Numbered from the stretch's first letter, positions 36,008 to 44,617 are shown. The stretch is 64,000 nucleotides of DNA from Paenibacillus odorifer (GCF_000758725.1 NZ_CP009428.1:2294001-2358000); one strand, 5' to 3'. Translations and numbers: made by a program. The notes: generated by a model not told the origin, from the letters alone.

Positions 36008-36819
36008 TTGGCATTATTGGTCCGCTGCTCGGGGTATATCTCATGCTTCGCCGTCAGGTCCTAATGGCGGATACCCTCTCTCATGTTTCGCTTGCAGGAG
36101 TAGCACTAGGCTCAATACTTCAGCTTAATCCGGCACTAAGTGGTTTCATGGTGGCGATTCTCGGTGGTATTGTCATCGAACAGCTTCGACGTTCTTATCG
36201 TACATATAGCGAGCTTCCGGTAGCTATTATTATGACCTCTGGATTAGCATTGGCAGTTGTACTTATGAGCTTAAAGCAGAATTTAAGTAAAAGCTTCAGT
36301 TCCTATCTGTTTGGTTCCATCGTTGCGGTCAGCGACACTCAACTAAAGATTATCGCTGCGGTTGCTGTAATCGGTCTGGTCTATTTTATTGTGTTACGCA
36401 GATCTTTATATAATCTGACCTTTGATGAAGAGACCGCTAGTATTAGTGGAGTTCATGTGGGCTGGTTATCATTTTCGTTTGCTGTACTAACTGGAATGAC
36501 AGTAGCTGCTGCGATGCCAGTTGTTGGAGTGCTGTTAGTCTCAGCGCTTATTGTTTTGCCAGCTTCGATTGCCTTGCGTATAGCGTCTGGTTTCACGACA
36601 GCTATATTGATATCAATTGGCGTAGGGTTACTCGGCGTTTTTAGTGGCCTAAGTGCCTCGTATTACATCAATACACCGCCTGGTGGGACGATTGCTCTTA
36701 TACTGCTATCGTTTTTATTAATCGCAATTTTGGTACAGAAGCTGATCCGACTTAGAAATCGTCGGCGAATTCATAAATCTATTTCCAGAAAAGGAGTTAC
36801 AACTCTCAATGAAATTTAG
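35959..36819 (+). CDS. znuB: Zinc ABC transporter permease
   Basis: 286 aa from ATG 35959 (TTG 35953 also in frame). Eight or so membrane helices of the ABC-3 family; MADTLSHVSLAGVALG is the conserved cytoplasmic loop, and MPVVGVLLVSALIVLPA is a family signature. It forms the zinc channel with ZnuC. The start lies inside znuC with GAGGG 6 nt upstream, so translation is coupled. Its end overlaps znuA by 11 nt. Confidence 0.92.
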   Translation: MFSYEFMQRAFWAGGLIGIIGPLLGVYLMLRRQVLMADTLSHVSLAGVALGSILQLNPALSGFMVAILGGIVIEQLRRSYRTYSELPVAIIMTSGLALAVVLMSLKQNLSKSFSSYLFGSIVAVSDTQLKIIAAVAVIGLVYFIVLRRSLYNLTFDEETASISGVHVGWLSFSFAVLTGMTVAAAMPVVGVLLVSALIVLPASIALRIASGFTTAILISIGVGLLGVFSGLSASYYINTPPGGTIALILLSFLLIAILVQKLIRLRNRRRIHKSISRKGVTTLNEI

Positions 36820-37912
36820 AATCCATCATTTAGCCATTTTGTCCCTGTCCGCGTTACTTATTGCCGCAGGTTGCGGTAATAATAATGCCAGTAATTCTTC
36901 TACTACTACGAATGCTTCTGGAGCCGCAGAAGCCACAGCCCTTCCAGAGTCATCTAAACTAAATATTAAAGTCAGTTTCTATCCAATTTACGAGTTTACC
37001 AAAAATGTGGCAGGAGATCTGGCGGACGTGGAAGCACTCATACCGGCAGGAATCGAACCCCATGATTGGGAACCGACTGCACAAGATATGGCAGAAATCT
37101 CAGATGCGGATATGCTGATCTATAATGGCGCAGGAATGGAAGGCTGGGTAGACCAGGTGCTGGAAAGTGTATCTGGCACTCCGTTAATTACTGTAGAAGC
37201 GAGCAAGGGTCTGGACATCATGGAAGGCACGGAAGAGGAAGAAGCTGACCACCACCATGAAGAAGGAGAACATGCTCATGAAGAAGGGGAGCACGCTCAT
37301 GAAGAAGGGGAGCATGCTCATGAAGAAGGAGAACATGCGCATGAAGAAGGAGAACATGCTCATGAAGAGCATTCGCATGATCACGGTGGATTAGATCCGC
37401 ATGTGTGGCTCAATCCTACACTAGCCATTCAAGAAGTGCGTAACATTGAAGCAGCTTTAGCTGCTGCCGCACCTGAACATGCCGAGGATTTTAAGACAAA
37501 TGCAGAGGCTTATGTAGCTAAGCTGGAGCAACTGGATCAAGAATTTAAGGACGGTCTTAAGGATACTAAACGCAAGGATTTTATCACTCAGCATGCGGCT
37601 TTTGGTTACCTTGCCAAGCAGTATGGATTAACTCAGGTCCCGATTGCCGGACTATCTCCGGAGCAGGAGCCTTCTGCCGCAAATATGAGTAAGATTGTGG
37701 AGTTTGCGAAAGAGCATAAAGTGAAGACGATTTTCTTCGAGACACTTGTATCCTCCAGTGTGGCAGACACAATAGCAAAAGAGATTGGTGCCAAAGCAGC
37801 CGTTCTAAACCCAATTGAAGGATTAACAGAGGAAGATCGCAGTCAAAACCTGGATTATTTAGGAATCATGCGTCAGAACCTGGAAGCCTTGAAGAGTGCA
37901 TTGAACGAGTAG
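36809..37912 (+). CDS. znuA: Zinc-binding lipoprotein of the ABC transporter
   Basis: 367 aa. Lipoprotein signal with lipobox IAAGC (lipidated C22). Cluster A-I solute-binding fold with metal-ligand His in [20 protein letters not shown] and [11 protein letters not shown], and the C-terminal acidic ligand region. A His/Glu-rich loop (about 147-193) contains five GEHAHEE repeats encoded by 21-bp DNA repeats, then HSHDH; this loop is thought to capture or sense zinc in ZnuA homologues. AAAAGGAG upstream. Third gene of the Zur operon. Confidence 0.93.
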   Translation: MKFRIHHLAILSLSALLIAAGCGNNNASNSSTTTNASGAAEATALPESSKLNIKVSFYPIYEFTKNVAGDLADVEALIPAGIEPHDWEPTAQDMAEISDADMLIYNGAGMEGWVDQVLESVSGTPLITVEASKGLDIMEGTEEEEADHHHEEGEHAHEEGEHAHEEGEHAHEEGEHAHEEGEHAHEEHSHDHGGLDPHVWLNPTLAIQEVRNIEAALAAAAPEHAEDFKTNAEAYVAKLEQLDQEFKDGLKDTKRKDFITQHAAFGYLAKQYGLTQVPIAGLSPEQEPSAANMSKIVEFAKEHKVKTIFFETLVSSSVADTIAKEIGAKAAVLNPIEGLTEEDRSQNLDYLGIMRQNLEALKSALNE

Positions 37913-37938
37913 ATTTAAAGGATGGAAGGAGAATGAAC

Positions 37939-38208
37939 ATGGCCAAGAAATCTAAAGTTGTGAAAGAATTGAAGAGACAAGCACTAGTCGCCAAATACGC
38001 TGTTAAAAGAAAAGAACTAAAGGAACAAGGGGACTATATGGCTTTGCAAAAGCTGCCACGTGATTCCTCCGCAACTCGTCAAAAAAATAGATGCCAAGTG
38101 TCTGGCAGACCTCGAGGTTATTTGCGCAAATTTAATGTTTCCCGAATTGTATTCCGCGAATTGGCGCATAAAGGCCAGATTCCGGGTATTACCAAGTCGA
38201 GTTGGTAA
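37939..38208 (+). CDS. rpsN: Ribosomal protein S14, zinc-free (C-) paralogue
   Basis: 89 aa, the length of long C- S14 proteins. The conserved S14 C-terminus ([16 protein letters not shown] and [18 protein letters not shown]) is present, but the CxxC pairs of the 61-residue zinc form are absent. It replaces zinc-containing S14 in new 30S subunits during zinc starvation (compare B. subtilis YhzA). ATG 37939 is chosen: AAGGAGA is 8 nt upstream, whereas ATG 37933 is too close. Last gene of the znu operon, ended by a strong terminator. Confidence 0.95.
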   Translation: MAKKSKVVKELKRQALVAKYAVKRKELKEQGDYMALQKLPRDSSATRQKNRCQVSGRPRGYLRKFNVSRIVFRELAHKGQIPGITKSSW

Positions 38209-38213
38209 ATGAG

Positions 38214-38253
38214 AACGGCCAATCCTCCGTAGTTTAGAGGATTGGCCGTTTTT
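38214..38253 (+). terminator. Terminator of the znuCBA-rpsN operon
   Basis: A perfect 14-bp stem (38214-38227 with 38237-38250) and TTTTT. Confidence 0.92.
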
Positions 38254-38357
38254 GCTGCTCATCCATCATGGACTTTAGAAAATTCGGCTATGCTAAGAAT
38301 AGGAAAATGATTTATCATAGAAGGAATATATTTCTATTTAATATGGAGGTGATGCAA

Positions 38358-38792
38358 ATGAGCTATACCGATACTTTTATTCGTGTAGCAGAGGACTGCC
38401 CTGAGGAAATCGGAGTTCCTCCGATGTCTTGCCGAACGCTCCCGCCTGCACATGTGATTCAATATGAACTGTTAATTAATGAGCCCTACAAATACAATCA
38501 TGAAGAACTTCTGTACGAGGTTCATGTGCGCCATAAACAAATTCCACAGGAAGAACGTTTGGCCCGTAAGGAACAAATATGGAACGAGCTATTTTCCAAA
38601 AATCATCCTTGTCTAAGGGCTTCACTGCTGCCGAAGCGGTTTGGTTGGGGTGTTCACTATAACGGTGAGGGTAAAATAGCTCTTTATGGCAAAGAGTCTC
38701 CCGAATATGACTATTTCACTTCCCAAGAGGAGGGAACTGTGAAATTACTGCCTGCGATGCGTAACAAACGTGCTTCAAGAGGAGAGGAATAA
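38358..38792 (+). CDS. DUF6157-like conserved hypothetical protein
   Basis: 144 aa from ATG 38358 with GGAGGTGAT upstream. The block YTDTFIRVAEDCPEEIGVPP at the N-terminus and FGWGVHYNGEGKIALYGKES near the C-terminus match a family of small soluble proteins in Bacilli that I recall as DUF6157. Function unknown. No signal or membrane segment. The acetyltransferase gene begins at or across its stop codon, so the pair is coupled. Confidence 0.78.
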   Translation: MSYTDTFIRVAEDCPEEIGVPPMSCRTLPPAHVIQYELLINEPYKYNHEELLYEVHVRHKQIPQEERLARKEQIWNELFSKNHPCLRASLLPKRFGWGVHYNGEGKIALYGKESPEYDYFTSQEEGTVKLLPAMRNKRASRGEE

Positions 38793-38793
38793 G

Positions 38794-39540
38794 CTGTATA
38801 AATTCATAGAAGAAATCACACTTAATACTTGGCCTGCGGAGCAGAGCGTTCTCCTGCAGGGCTGGATTCTACGTACGGCAGCTGGTTATACAAAAAGGGC
38901 CAATTCGGTCAATCCATTATACGGGGCTGACAGCTCTCAGGTTGATCTCGCAGAACAAATCAAGCTTGCGGAGCGGTATTATGAGCATGCTGGACTACAG
39001 CCAGTGTTCAAAATAACCCCCTATATCCAGCCGGCAAAGCTTGATGAGATGCTTGCGGATCGCGGTTATACAATTGTCGAGCCTTCATCGGTAAGGCTTC
39101 TTGATCTGGGGGGCTTAGCGAGCCCCGATCTGTGTTATACGGTTCAGATGCAGGAGAGCTTGACTGAAGAGTGGCTGCACGCCTTCAGTGAGCTTACCGG
39201 GTTGTCTGGCAAGAACCGGGAAACCTTAACTAGAATGTTGTCTGCATCACATTTGCAGCAGGGTTATGTCCTGTTGTTTAATCATGGTGTTCCTGCCGCC
39301 TGCGGACTTGGTGTGATTCAGAATGGATACTTGGGTCTGTATGATATTGTCACTTCCCCTGCTCATCGTAGAAAGGGAATGGCGGAACAGCTGCTGCTAG
39401 CGTTGCTTAATTGGGGTAGAGCAAAGGGAGCAACAACTTCCTTTCTGCAAGTTGTGCAAGCGAATACGCGGGCTTCAGCCTTGTATGACAAGCTGGGTTT
39501 TAAGGAGATTTATCAGTATTGGTATAGAGTGAAAAACTAG
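38794..39540 (+). CDS. GNAT-family N-acetyltransferase
   Basis: About 248 aa. A poorly conserved N-terminal half precedes a GNAT fold (about 120-248) with the acetyl-CoA loop SPAHRRKGMAEQLL (RRKGMA as the Q/RxxGxG/A motif), then NTRASALYDKLGFKE as the family C-terminal block. Acceptor unknown. Start choice is uncertain. The longest frame begins at GTG 38770 without a ribosome binding site, whereas GAGGAGAGG (38779-38787) is ideally placed for a CTG at 38794, directly after the upstream stop; CTG starts are rare. Confidence 0.8.
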   Translation: MYKFIEEITLNTWPAEQSVLLQGWILRTAAGYTKRANSVNPLYGADSSQVDLAEQIKLAERYYEHAGLQPVFKITPYIQPAKLDEMLADRGYTIVEPSSVRLLDLGGLASPDLCYTVQMQESLTEEWLHAFSELTGLSGKNRETLTRMLSASHLQQGYVLLFNHGVPAACGLGVIQNGYLGLYDIVTSPAHRRKGMAEQLLLALLNWGRAKGATTSFLQVVQANTRASALYDKLGFKEIYQYWYRVKN

Positions 39541-39556
39541 CTGAGGAGGGGATGCG

Positions 39557-39922
39557 GTGAGAAAATTAGGATTAAATCTCCTGATCATTAGTGTGTACTG
39601 TTTTCCATTTGTATATTTCGCGATGGATAAAGATTTCAATAATGGTTCAATGGTTGGTTATTTAATGATGATCGTCATAACATCGCTAATAGCTTTTTTG
39701 GGAAAATGGTCTAATAATATAATTGCTGTAGTCATTGGGAATATCGCTTCTGCGTTTGTTTCGTATTATTTTATTAGCAAATTGTCAGGAGAAGGCGGTT
39801 GGGACGGGACGTTTTTCAAACCACTTGGACCTACAGGATCGTTTTTATTTTTTAGTATGCTAAACCTGATCCCTCAATTCCTTGCGATGAAATTAGCGAA
39901 TAAATTTAAAAAGAAGGTCTAA
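39557..39922 (+). CDS. Small membrane protein of unknown function
   Basis: 121 aa with four hydrophobic segments (about 5-24, 31-50, 55-76, 94-113). GTG start preceded by GAGGAGGGGATGC. It lies between the acetyltransferase and a methyltransferase with gaps of 16 and 3 nt, so it is part of one transcript. No family recognised. Confidence 0.7.
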   Translation: MRKLGLNLLIISVYCFPFVYFAMDKDFNNGSMVGYLMMIVITSLIAFLGKWSNNIIAVVIGNIASAFVSYYFISKLSGEGGWDGTFFKPLGPTGSFLFFSMLNLIPQFLAMKLANKFKKKV

Positions 39923-39925
39923 TCT

Positions 39926-40561
39926 ATGTCCGAATACTGGAGTCGAAGATTTGCTCAGGAAGGCATGATCTGGGGGAGTGAACCTAGTCCTACAGCCCAG
40001 GCAGCAAGGGAGATATTTCGGCAATATGACGTGAAATCAGTTTTAGTCCCGGGTGCGGGATACGGAAGAAATACGAAGGTGTTCTCAGATGAGTTTAAGA
40101 CCTTAGGCGTTGAGTTAAGCGAGGATGCGTTAAGGATGGCGGCAGAATGGGATCCCAAGAGCCATTTTATCTCAGGTTCCGTATTAGATACTATTTCTGA
40201 AGTACAGGTTGATGCTGTCTACTGCTATGACGTGTTGCATTTATTTCTCGAAGAGGATCGCCGCAGGCTCGTAGCTAATTGTCTGGAACAGCTGCGGCCG
40301 GATGGCTTGCTCTATTTTACCAGTTTTTCCGATGAGGATGCGAACAACGGCTGTGGAACACTTTTGGAACCGGGAACCTACGAATACAAAGAGGGAAAAT
40401 ATGCCCATTTTTTTAGTGATGAAGATTTAAGACAACATTTTGCAGGTACGAAAATAATTACGACCGGCTCATGTGTGGAGACTTTATGTGGGCCGCTTGG
40501 AAAAAACCATCAATACATACTGAGATATATAGTCGCACGTAAATCTGCACTTAGCAAATAA
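39926..40561 (+). CDS. Class I SAM-dependent methyltransferase
   Basis: 211 aa. The N-terminal WSRRFAQEGMIWGSEPSPTA resembles thiopurine/tellurite (TehB)-type methyltransferases. Motif I VLVPGAGYGRNTKVF, motif II GVELSEDALRMA, motif IV VDAVYCYDVLHLF. Substrate unknown. Begins 3 nt after the upstream gene. Confidence 0.85.
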   Translation: MSEYWSRRFAQEGMIWGSEPSPTAQAAREIFRQYDVKSVLVPGAGYGRNTKVFSDEFKTLGVELSEDALRMAAEWDPKSHFISGSVLDTISEVQVDAVYCYDVLHLFLEEDRRRLVANCLEQLRPDGLLYFTSFSDEDANNGCGTLLEPGTYEYKEGKYAHFFSDEDLRQHFAGTKIITTGSCVETLCGPLGKNHQYILRYIVARKSALSK

Positions 40562-40564
40562 TAT

Positions 40565-40641
40565 AGGGAGGAACTCCCTATAATTTCGTTGAATATCCGT
40601 AGAATCGGCTATATCAAATGAATTATAGGGACTTTTTCCCT
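40565..40641. repeat. Pair of GGGA-TCCC palindromes, same family as 20428-20606
   Basis: AGGGAGGAACTCCCT (40565-40579) and AGGGACTTTTTCCCT (40627-40641) are separated by 47 nt. They occupy the gap between convergent genes, as at 20.4-20.6 kb. Confidence 0.7.
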
Positions 40642-40673
40642 AGACCTCTGCTCGATGATCAGGAATACCTTAT

Positions 40674-41477
40674 TTACACAAATTTACCTTGACCCGGTAG
40701 CGCCATTTCTTTGAAATTTTTGCATAAATGAGCAAGCTGGGTAGACAGCTCCTCACCTTCCATGGGTACTCCATGTCCCGAAAGAACAAGATGTGGATTC
40801 AGCAAGGCAAGGGTACGGACTGATTTCTCGGCATCTTCCCAGTCTGTCGTGAAATAAGAGGGTGGGCCATGCACCACCTGATGCTGCGTAGCCACTGCAA
40901 ATACGGATTCCTGTTTGACCGTAAGGAACGTATCACCAGCGATCAGGACTCTATCCTCAGGCCTGAACAGGGAGATATGCCCGGGACTATGTCCAGGGGT
41001 ATGGATCCATTCCCAGCCCTTCGCACCAGGGACAGTCCCGTCTTCCGGCAAGGGGTGAACGGCTGAACCAAGATCAATGCCATGATGTGAAAATAAAGGG
41101 GATATCATGCTCATAAGCCCGCCGCCTACGGCCGGATCGGCTGGAGGGTAATCTTCTTTACCTGTCAGAAAAGGTAGTTCTAGCGGATGAGCATATACAG
41201 GCACGTTCCATTCCTCAACAAGCCTTTTCACACCCCCAATATGGTCAAAATGCCCATGCGTCAGGATAATTGCCACCGGAGGCTTATCATAATGCTCCGT
41301 AGCAAAATCAATAATATTGCCTGTATATGAGCTAAGACCAGTATCTACAAGAACCCAATCCGAAGAGGGCTGGCCAATTAATGCGACATTTACAAACATA
41401 GTGCGAAGTCCAATGACACCAGGGGCCACATTCCAAGTATCGGTATAGCCCTTTGACAGTATTCCGTTAAGTTTCAT
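40674..41477 (-). CDS. MBL-fold metallo-hydrolase
   Basis: 267 aa from ATG 41477 with AGGAGG 7 nt upstream. The metallo-beta-lactamase motif LTHGHFDHIGG (HxHxDH, near residue 67), H in IHTPGHSPGHISL, D in IAGDTFL and H in LSGHGVPM complete the binuclear zinc site. Closest in layout to glyoxalase II-like and YflN-type hydrolases; substrate unknown. Single gene. Confidence 0.9.
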   Translation of the reverse strand: MKLNGILSKGYTDTWNVAPGVIGLRTMFVNVALIGQPSSDWVLVDTGLSSYTGNIIDFATEHYDKPPVAIILTHGHFDHIGGVKRLVEEWNVPVYAHPLELPFLTGKEDYPPADPAVGGGLMSMISPLFSHHGIDLGSAVHPLPEDGTVPGAKGWEWIHTPGHSPGHISLFRPEDRVLIAGDTFLTVKQESVFAVATQHQVVHGPPSYFTTDWEDAEKSVRTLALLNPHLVLSGHGVPMEGEELSTQLAHLCKNFKEMALPGQGKFV

Positions 41478-41628
41478 CTTGCGCCTCCTGACCCGTTCTT
41501 TAGTACTACACAATGTATCTACATACAGTAGTATGACCTCTTTTTAAGAAAAAAAGGTATGGCAAATAACCCTTCTCATGATTTCTTGAAGAAGGGCTGT
41601 GTTAAACGTGTTCTGTGAGAGGATTGTA

Positions 41629-42213
41629 TTAGAGCGTTCCGCAGTCTGCAAATAGAATATGGCGTGGAATCCGAAAGAAAGCTTCGGCTTTTTCCTGCAG
41701 AGCAGGGGTCGGCAGATGGCTGTTGTGGAGCCATTTCCGAAACGTTCCGGGATGGACGCCTATCCAAATACTTACATCCGTTACTGAGAAATCGTAAACC
41801 ATACAAAGTCCGGTCAGGATAACATTGCTGCGCGGTGAACTGGTAATACTTCTTTTCATAAATCGTGAGGGTGTAGGCTGACATACAATGGGGCTTTGAC
41901 GAATCAATGCTTCATTGAACAGAATGTGGGGTGGGTACCCCAATAGGCGGCAGGTCTTGTCAATGTTATTGTTGGAAGGGATACGACCTTCGTATACCCA
42001 AGCGCTTACACTGCGTGAGGATATACCAAGCTCTTCTGCGAGTCGTGACAGCTTGATATCCTTAGCCATCAATACAGCAAGCAGCACACGGTTTCTAATC
42101 TGGCTGCGCTTTGGACGGCGAAATCTTTTGACTCGAACGCCTTGTCCAAGGTATTTGCGATTGATCAGAGACCACGCCTGGATATTATGAGTTTCTTGTT
42201 GGTTATTAGGCAT
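41629..42213 (-). CDS. Protein with two homologous helix-turn-helix-like segments
   Basis: 194 aa. Two parallel segments (about 39-100 and 129-190) each contain a helix, an SVSAW/TFRKW recognition-like helix, a basic P-containing turn, a lysine-bearing helix and the ending P-HILF. Both look like small XRE/phage-repressor-type HTH domains, and the similarity suggests an internal duplication. A role in DNA binding is inferred; targets unknown. GGAGGAATT precedes the ATG. A long A-T rich upstream region (42214-42377) separates it from the divergent Dabb gene. Confidence 0.7.
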   Translation of the reverse strand: MPNNQQETHNIQAWSLINRKYLGQGVRVKRFRRPKRSQIRNRVLLAVLMAKDIKLSRLAEELGISSRSVSAWVYEGRIPSNNNIDKTCRLLGYPPHILFNEALIRQSPIVCQPTPSRFMKRSITSSPRSNVILTGLCMVYDFSVTDVSIWIGVHPGTFRKWLHNSHLPTPALQEKAEAFFRIPRHILFADCGTL

Positions 42214-42377
42214 AATTCCTCCGATTTTTTAAAAATATACTACAACACTTTCTGGTATATCGGCAATGGTTAATGCTGCTATTTCTGACAACACTGTTTA
42301 AGTTTCTTTCAGAACAGCTACGCTTATGATATATTTTTAATATCTAATTACAATATTACATTAGGGAGCGATATAGA

Positions 42378-42665
42378 ATGATCAAACATATTGTGTTTTT
42401 CAAATTAAAAGATCGGTCCGAAGAAAGCGTAGCGGCAACGGTAGCGGTATTGCGTAATATGGAAGGCAAGATTCCGCAGCTTCTCTCCATCGAGGTGGGT
42501 GCTGACATCATTCATTCCGATCGTTCCTTTGATATTGCTCTAGTCACAGAAGTGGCTTCTCTAGAGGATTTACAGGCGTATCAGGTTCATCCGGCTCATA
42601 AAGAAGTTATTGCTCACATTAATGAAGTCAAAGAGCTCTCAATTGCTGTAGATTACGAAATTTAA
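42378..42665 (+). CDS. Dabb-family (stress-responsive alpha/beta barrel) protein
   Basis: 95 aa. MIKHIVFFKLKD and the ending block AYQVHPAHKEV match the dimeric alpha/beta barrel Dabb fold (compare B. subtilis YhjA/plant HS1-like proteins). The catalytic or binding role is unknown. GGGAGCGATATAGA upstream. Confidence 0.88.
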   Translation: MIKHIVFFKLKDRSEESVAATVAVLRNMEGKIPQLLSIEVGADIIHSDRSFDIALVTEVASLEDLQAYQVHPAHKEVIAHINEVKELSIAVDYEI

Positions 42666-42716
42666 GCTGCTGCTTGAATATAGTATCATCATTTTATACC
42701 GGAAGCGGTGACAGGA

Positions 42717-42827
42717 ATGCGTGAGCTTGAGTATCCAATGGAAGCGTTAACTTATTTAGTCGTTTTTCTCGGAGCATGTTTCGTAATGTTCTTCTGGCTG
42801 AAACGCCGTGGCAAACGCGGTAAGTAG
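42717..42827 (+). CDS. Small single-span membrane protein
   Basis: 36 aa, MRELEYPMEALTYLVVFLGA followed by a hydrophobic run ending FFWLK and the basic tail RRGKRGK. One membrane helix (about 11-29) with a positive C-terminus. GGAAGCGG is 9-10 nt upstream of the ATG. Its codon use and clean position between two genes argue that it is real; function unknown. Confidence 0.5.
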   Translation: MRELEYPMEALTYLVVFLGACFVMFFWLKRRGKRGK

Positions 42828-42872
42828 AGATTAGGACGATTCTCTAACTATTATCGATATGGGGGTATTGCT

Positions 42873-43313
42873 GTGTATTATGTCAACCGCAATCAAATCG
42901 AAACCATTCTTGCTCAAATCCCTGATATTACCGCTGGTCTTCGGACTGTAGCAGCTTCCTGGGATGGTACAACACTAACCGGACTAATACAGGAACGCAG
43001 CCTCCATCTGGCAATAGAGGTTGTAACAGACGTTGGTAGCTGTCTCATTGACGGGTTTATTATGCGTGATGCTGGAAGTTATGAGGATATAATTTCTATT
43101 ATTCATGAAGAGAAAGTGCTAGGTCAAAGTGAGATTTATGAAAGATTGATAGAATTAGTTGCTCTGCGTAAGCCACTCGTTCAGGATTATTATGCCTGGG
43201 AGAGAGGTGATCTGCATCCACTTACCCCCATTCTTTCGGAAGTGCTTGAGCAGTTTGCCGTTGAGGTACGGAAATATTTGGACCAGGAGCTTGGAGCCAG
43301 TGTACCGCTATAA
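42873..43313 (+). CDS. HepT-like (DUF86, YutE-type) protein without a partner
   Basis: 146 aa. The all-helical DUF86 pattern fits B. subtilis YutE: IDGFIMRDAGSYEDI, HEEKV and the RKPLVQDYYAW block, which corresponds to the Rx4-6HxY toxin motif but has Gln-Asp before Tyr instead of His. HepT homologues normally pair with an MNT nucleotidyltransferase antitoxin; none is adjacent, so this is probably a housekeeping relative and not a toxin. GTG start with GGGGGTATT upstream. Confidence 0.8.
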   Translation: MYYVNRNQIETILAQIPDITAGLRTVAASWDGTTLTGLIQERSLHLAIEVVTDVGSCLIDGFIMRDAGSYEDIISIIHEEKVLGQSEIYERLIELVALRKPLVQDYYAWERGDLHPLTPILSEVLEQFAVEVRKYLDQELGASVPL

Positions 43314-43371
43314 TAGCATAGGATAGAATCACATAGAATAGGCGATAGCCGTGAAAGAGAGGGGTTCCTTT

Positions 43372-44037
43372 ATGATGAAGATGGGGCAGGAAAACGGATC
43401 GACAAGACAAATGATTATGACGCTCCTGAAGACGAAAGGAACACTGACCATCGGCGCGCTGGCAGAAGAGTTGGGAATTACAGAGATGGGTGTCCGTCGT
43501 CATGTGCTTCAGCTGGAGCAAGAAGGACTTGCAAAGACAAAAGTGGTCCGGCAAGCGATGGGGCGGCCTTTACATATGTACTCATTAACGGAGAGAGCCG
43601 AAGAATATTTTCCAAAAAGTTATCACAACTTGGCTTTGGAGCTTCTGCGTGAATTGGATTACGGCAGTGGACTGGATGCTGTTAATACATTATTTGAAGG
43701 CCGCCGCCGCCGGATGCTCGCTCAGTATGCTCCGATGATGGAACGGCGCAATTTGGAAGAACGCGTCGCCGAATTATCTTCTATCCAAAATGCCGGTGGA
43801 TATATGGCAGAATGGAACCGTGAAGAGGATGGCTCATATGTCATAAGGGAGTACAATTGCCCGATTCGCCAAGTGGCTACCCAGTATCGTAAGGCTTGCC
43901 AATGTGAGCATAGTCTTTTCGAAGAACTGCTGGATGCTAAGGTAACACGTAATGAATGTATGGCAGAGGGCGGCCATTGCTGCCGCTACGCTATCGTACC
44001 CAAAAATGTTACAGACAAAACTTCTGAAAAGTTATAA
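43372..44037 (+). CDS. Winged-helix regulator with conserved cysteines (SufR-like)
   Basis: 221 aa from ATG 43372 (GAGAGGGG upstream). N-terminal winged HTH (about 8-75: GALAEELGITEMGVRRHVLQLEQEGL). A C-terminal domain (about 85-221) holds Cys in YNCPI, ACQCEH and NECMAEGGHCC, the layout seen in SufR and related iron-sulfur or metal-sensing repressors. The SUF operon is not in the window, so the regulon is unknown. Iron-sulfur binding is inferred from cysteine spacing only. Confidence 0.8.
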   Translation: MMKMGQENGSTRQMIMTLLKTKGTLTIGALAEELGITEMGVRRHVLQLEQEGLAKTKVVRQAMGRPLHMYSLTERAEEYFPKSYHNLALELLRELDYGSGLDAVNTLFEGRRRRMLAQYAPMMERRNLEERVAELSSIQNAGGYMAEWNREEDGSYVIREYNCPIRQVATQYRKACQCEHSLFEELLDAKVTRNECMAEGGHCCRYAIVPKNVTDKTSEKL

Positions 44038-44137
44038 TAATTAGTCACAAGACAATCCCCTGCTGCTTATGATATAGCAGATATAGGCATTAGCCCGGTA
44101 GAGCGGGGAGCAATGAATTTAAAGGAGAGATGAAACG

Positions 44138-44617
44138 ATGAAAAAGGACACCAAAGGTTTATTATGGGGCGCTTTAGTCGGCAGTGTGGTTGGATCGGTG
44201 ACAGCATTGCTGTTCGCGCCTAAACCAGGTAAAGAGCTGCGCAAGGATATTGCAGAAGGAACTACCGCTGGTATTGAAAAGGTTCAAGAACTTGCCGTTC
44301 AAGCGGGAGATAAGAGCATTGAGATTTATGACAAGGCAAAAGATTCGATTGGGCATGTAGTGCATGAAGTTCGGGAATGGAGCAAATCATGTGCGAATGC
44401 TGTTGATGAAGAAGAAAAAATTACAGTAACTGTCAGCGGCATCGCTACAGAAGAAGCTGTAGAAGCAGTTGACGCTGTAGAAGCTGTTGAAGAGGCTGCT
44501 GCCACTTTGGAAGTGGAAACTGAGTTGGTTGAGGCCACTATAAGTGAAGATGTAAGTGAAGAAGCCAGCTTTGAAGAAGTCGTTCAAGATGACAAGGTTA
44601 ATAAAGAAATTCTATAA
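44138..44617 (+). CDS. YtxH-family protein with acidic tail
   Basis: 159 aa. The N-terminal YtxH/glycine-zipper membrane segment (LLWGALVGSVVGSVTALLFAPKPGKELR) is followed by a helical region (about 40-90) and a Glu/Val/Ala-rich acidic tail (about 95-159). Such proteins are membrane associated and stress linked; function unknown. AAAGGAGAG upstream. Confidence 0.85.
   Translation: MKKDTKGLLWGALVGSVVGSVTALLFAPKPGKELRKDIAEGTTAGIEKVQELAVQAGDKSIEIYDKAKDSIGHVVHEVREWSKSCANAVDEEEKITVTVSGIATEEAVEAVDAVEAVEEAAATLEVETELVEATISEDVSEEASFEEVVQDDKVNKEIL

Noticed and set aside
42873-43313. HepT toxin-antitoxin system
   Set aside because: No nucleotidyltransferase antitoxin adjacent and the toxin motif His is missing; better read as a YutE-like protein.
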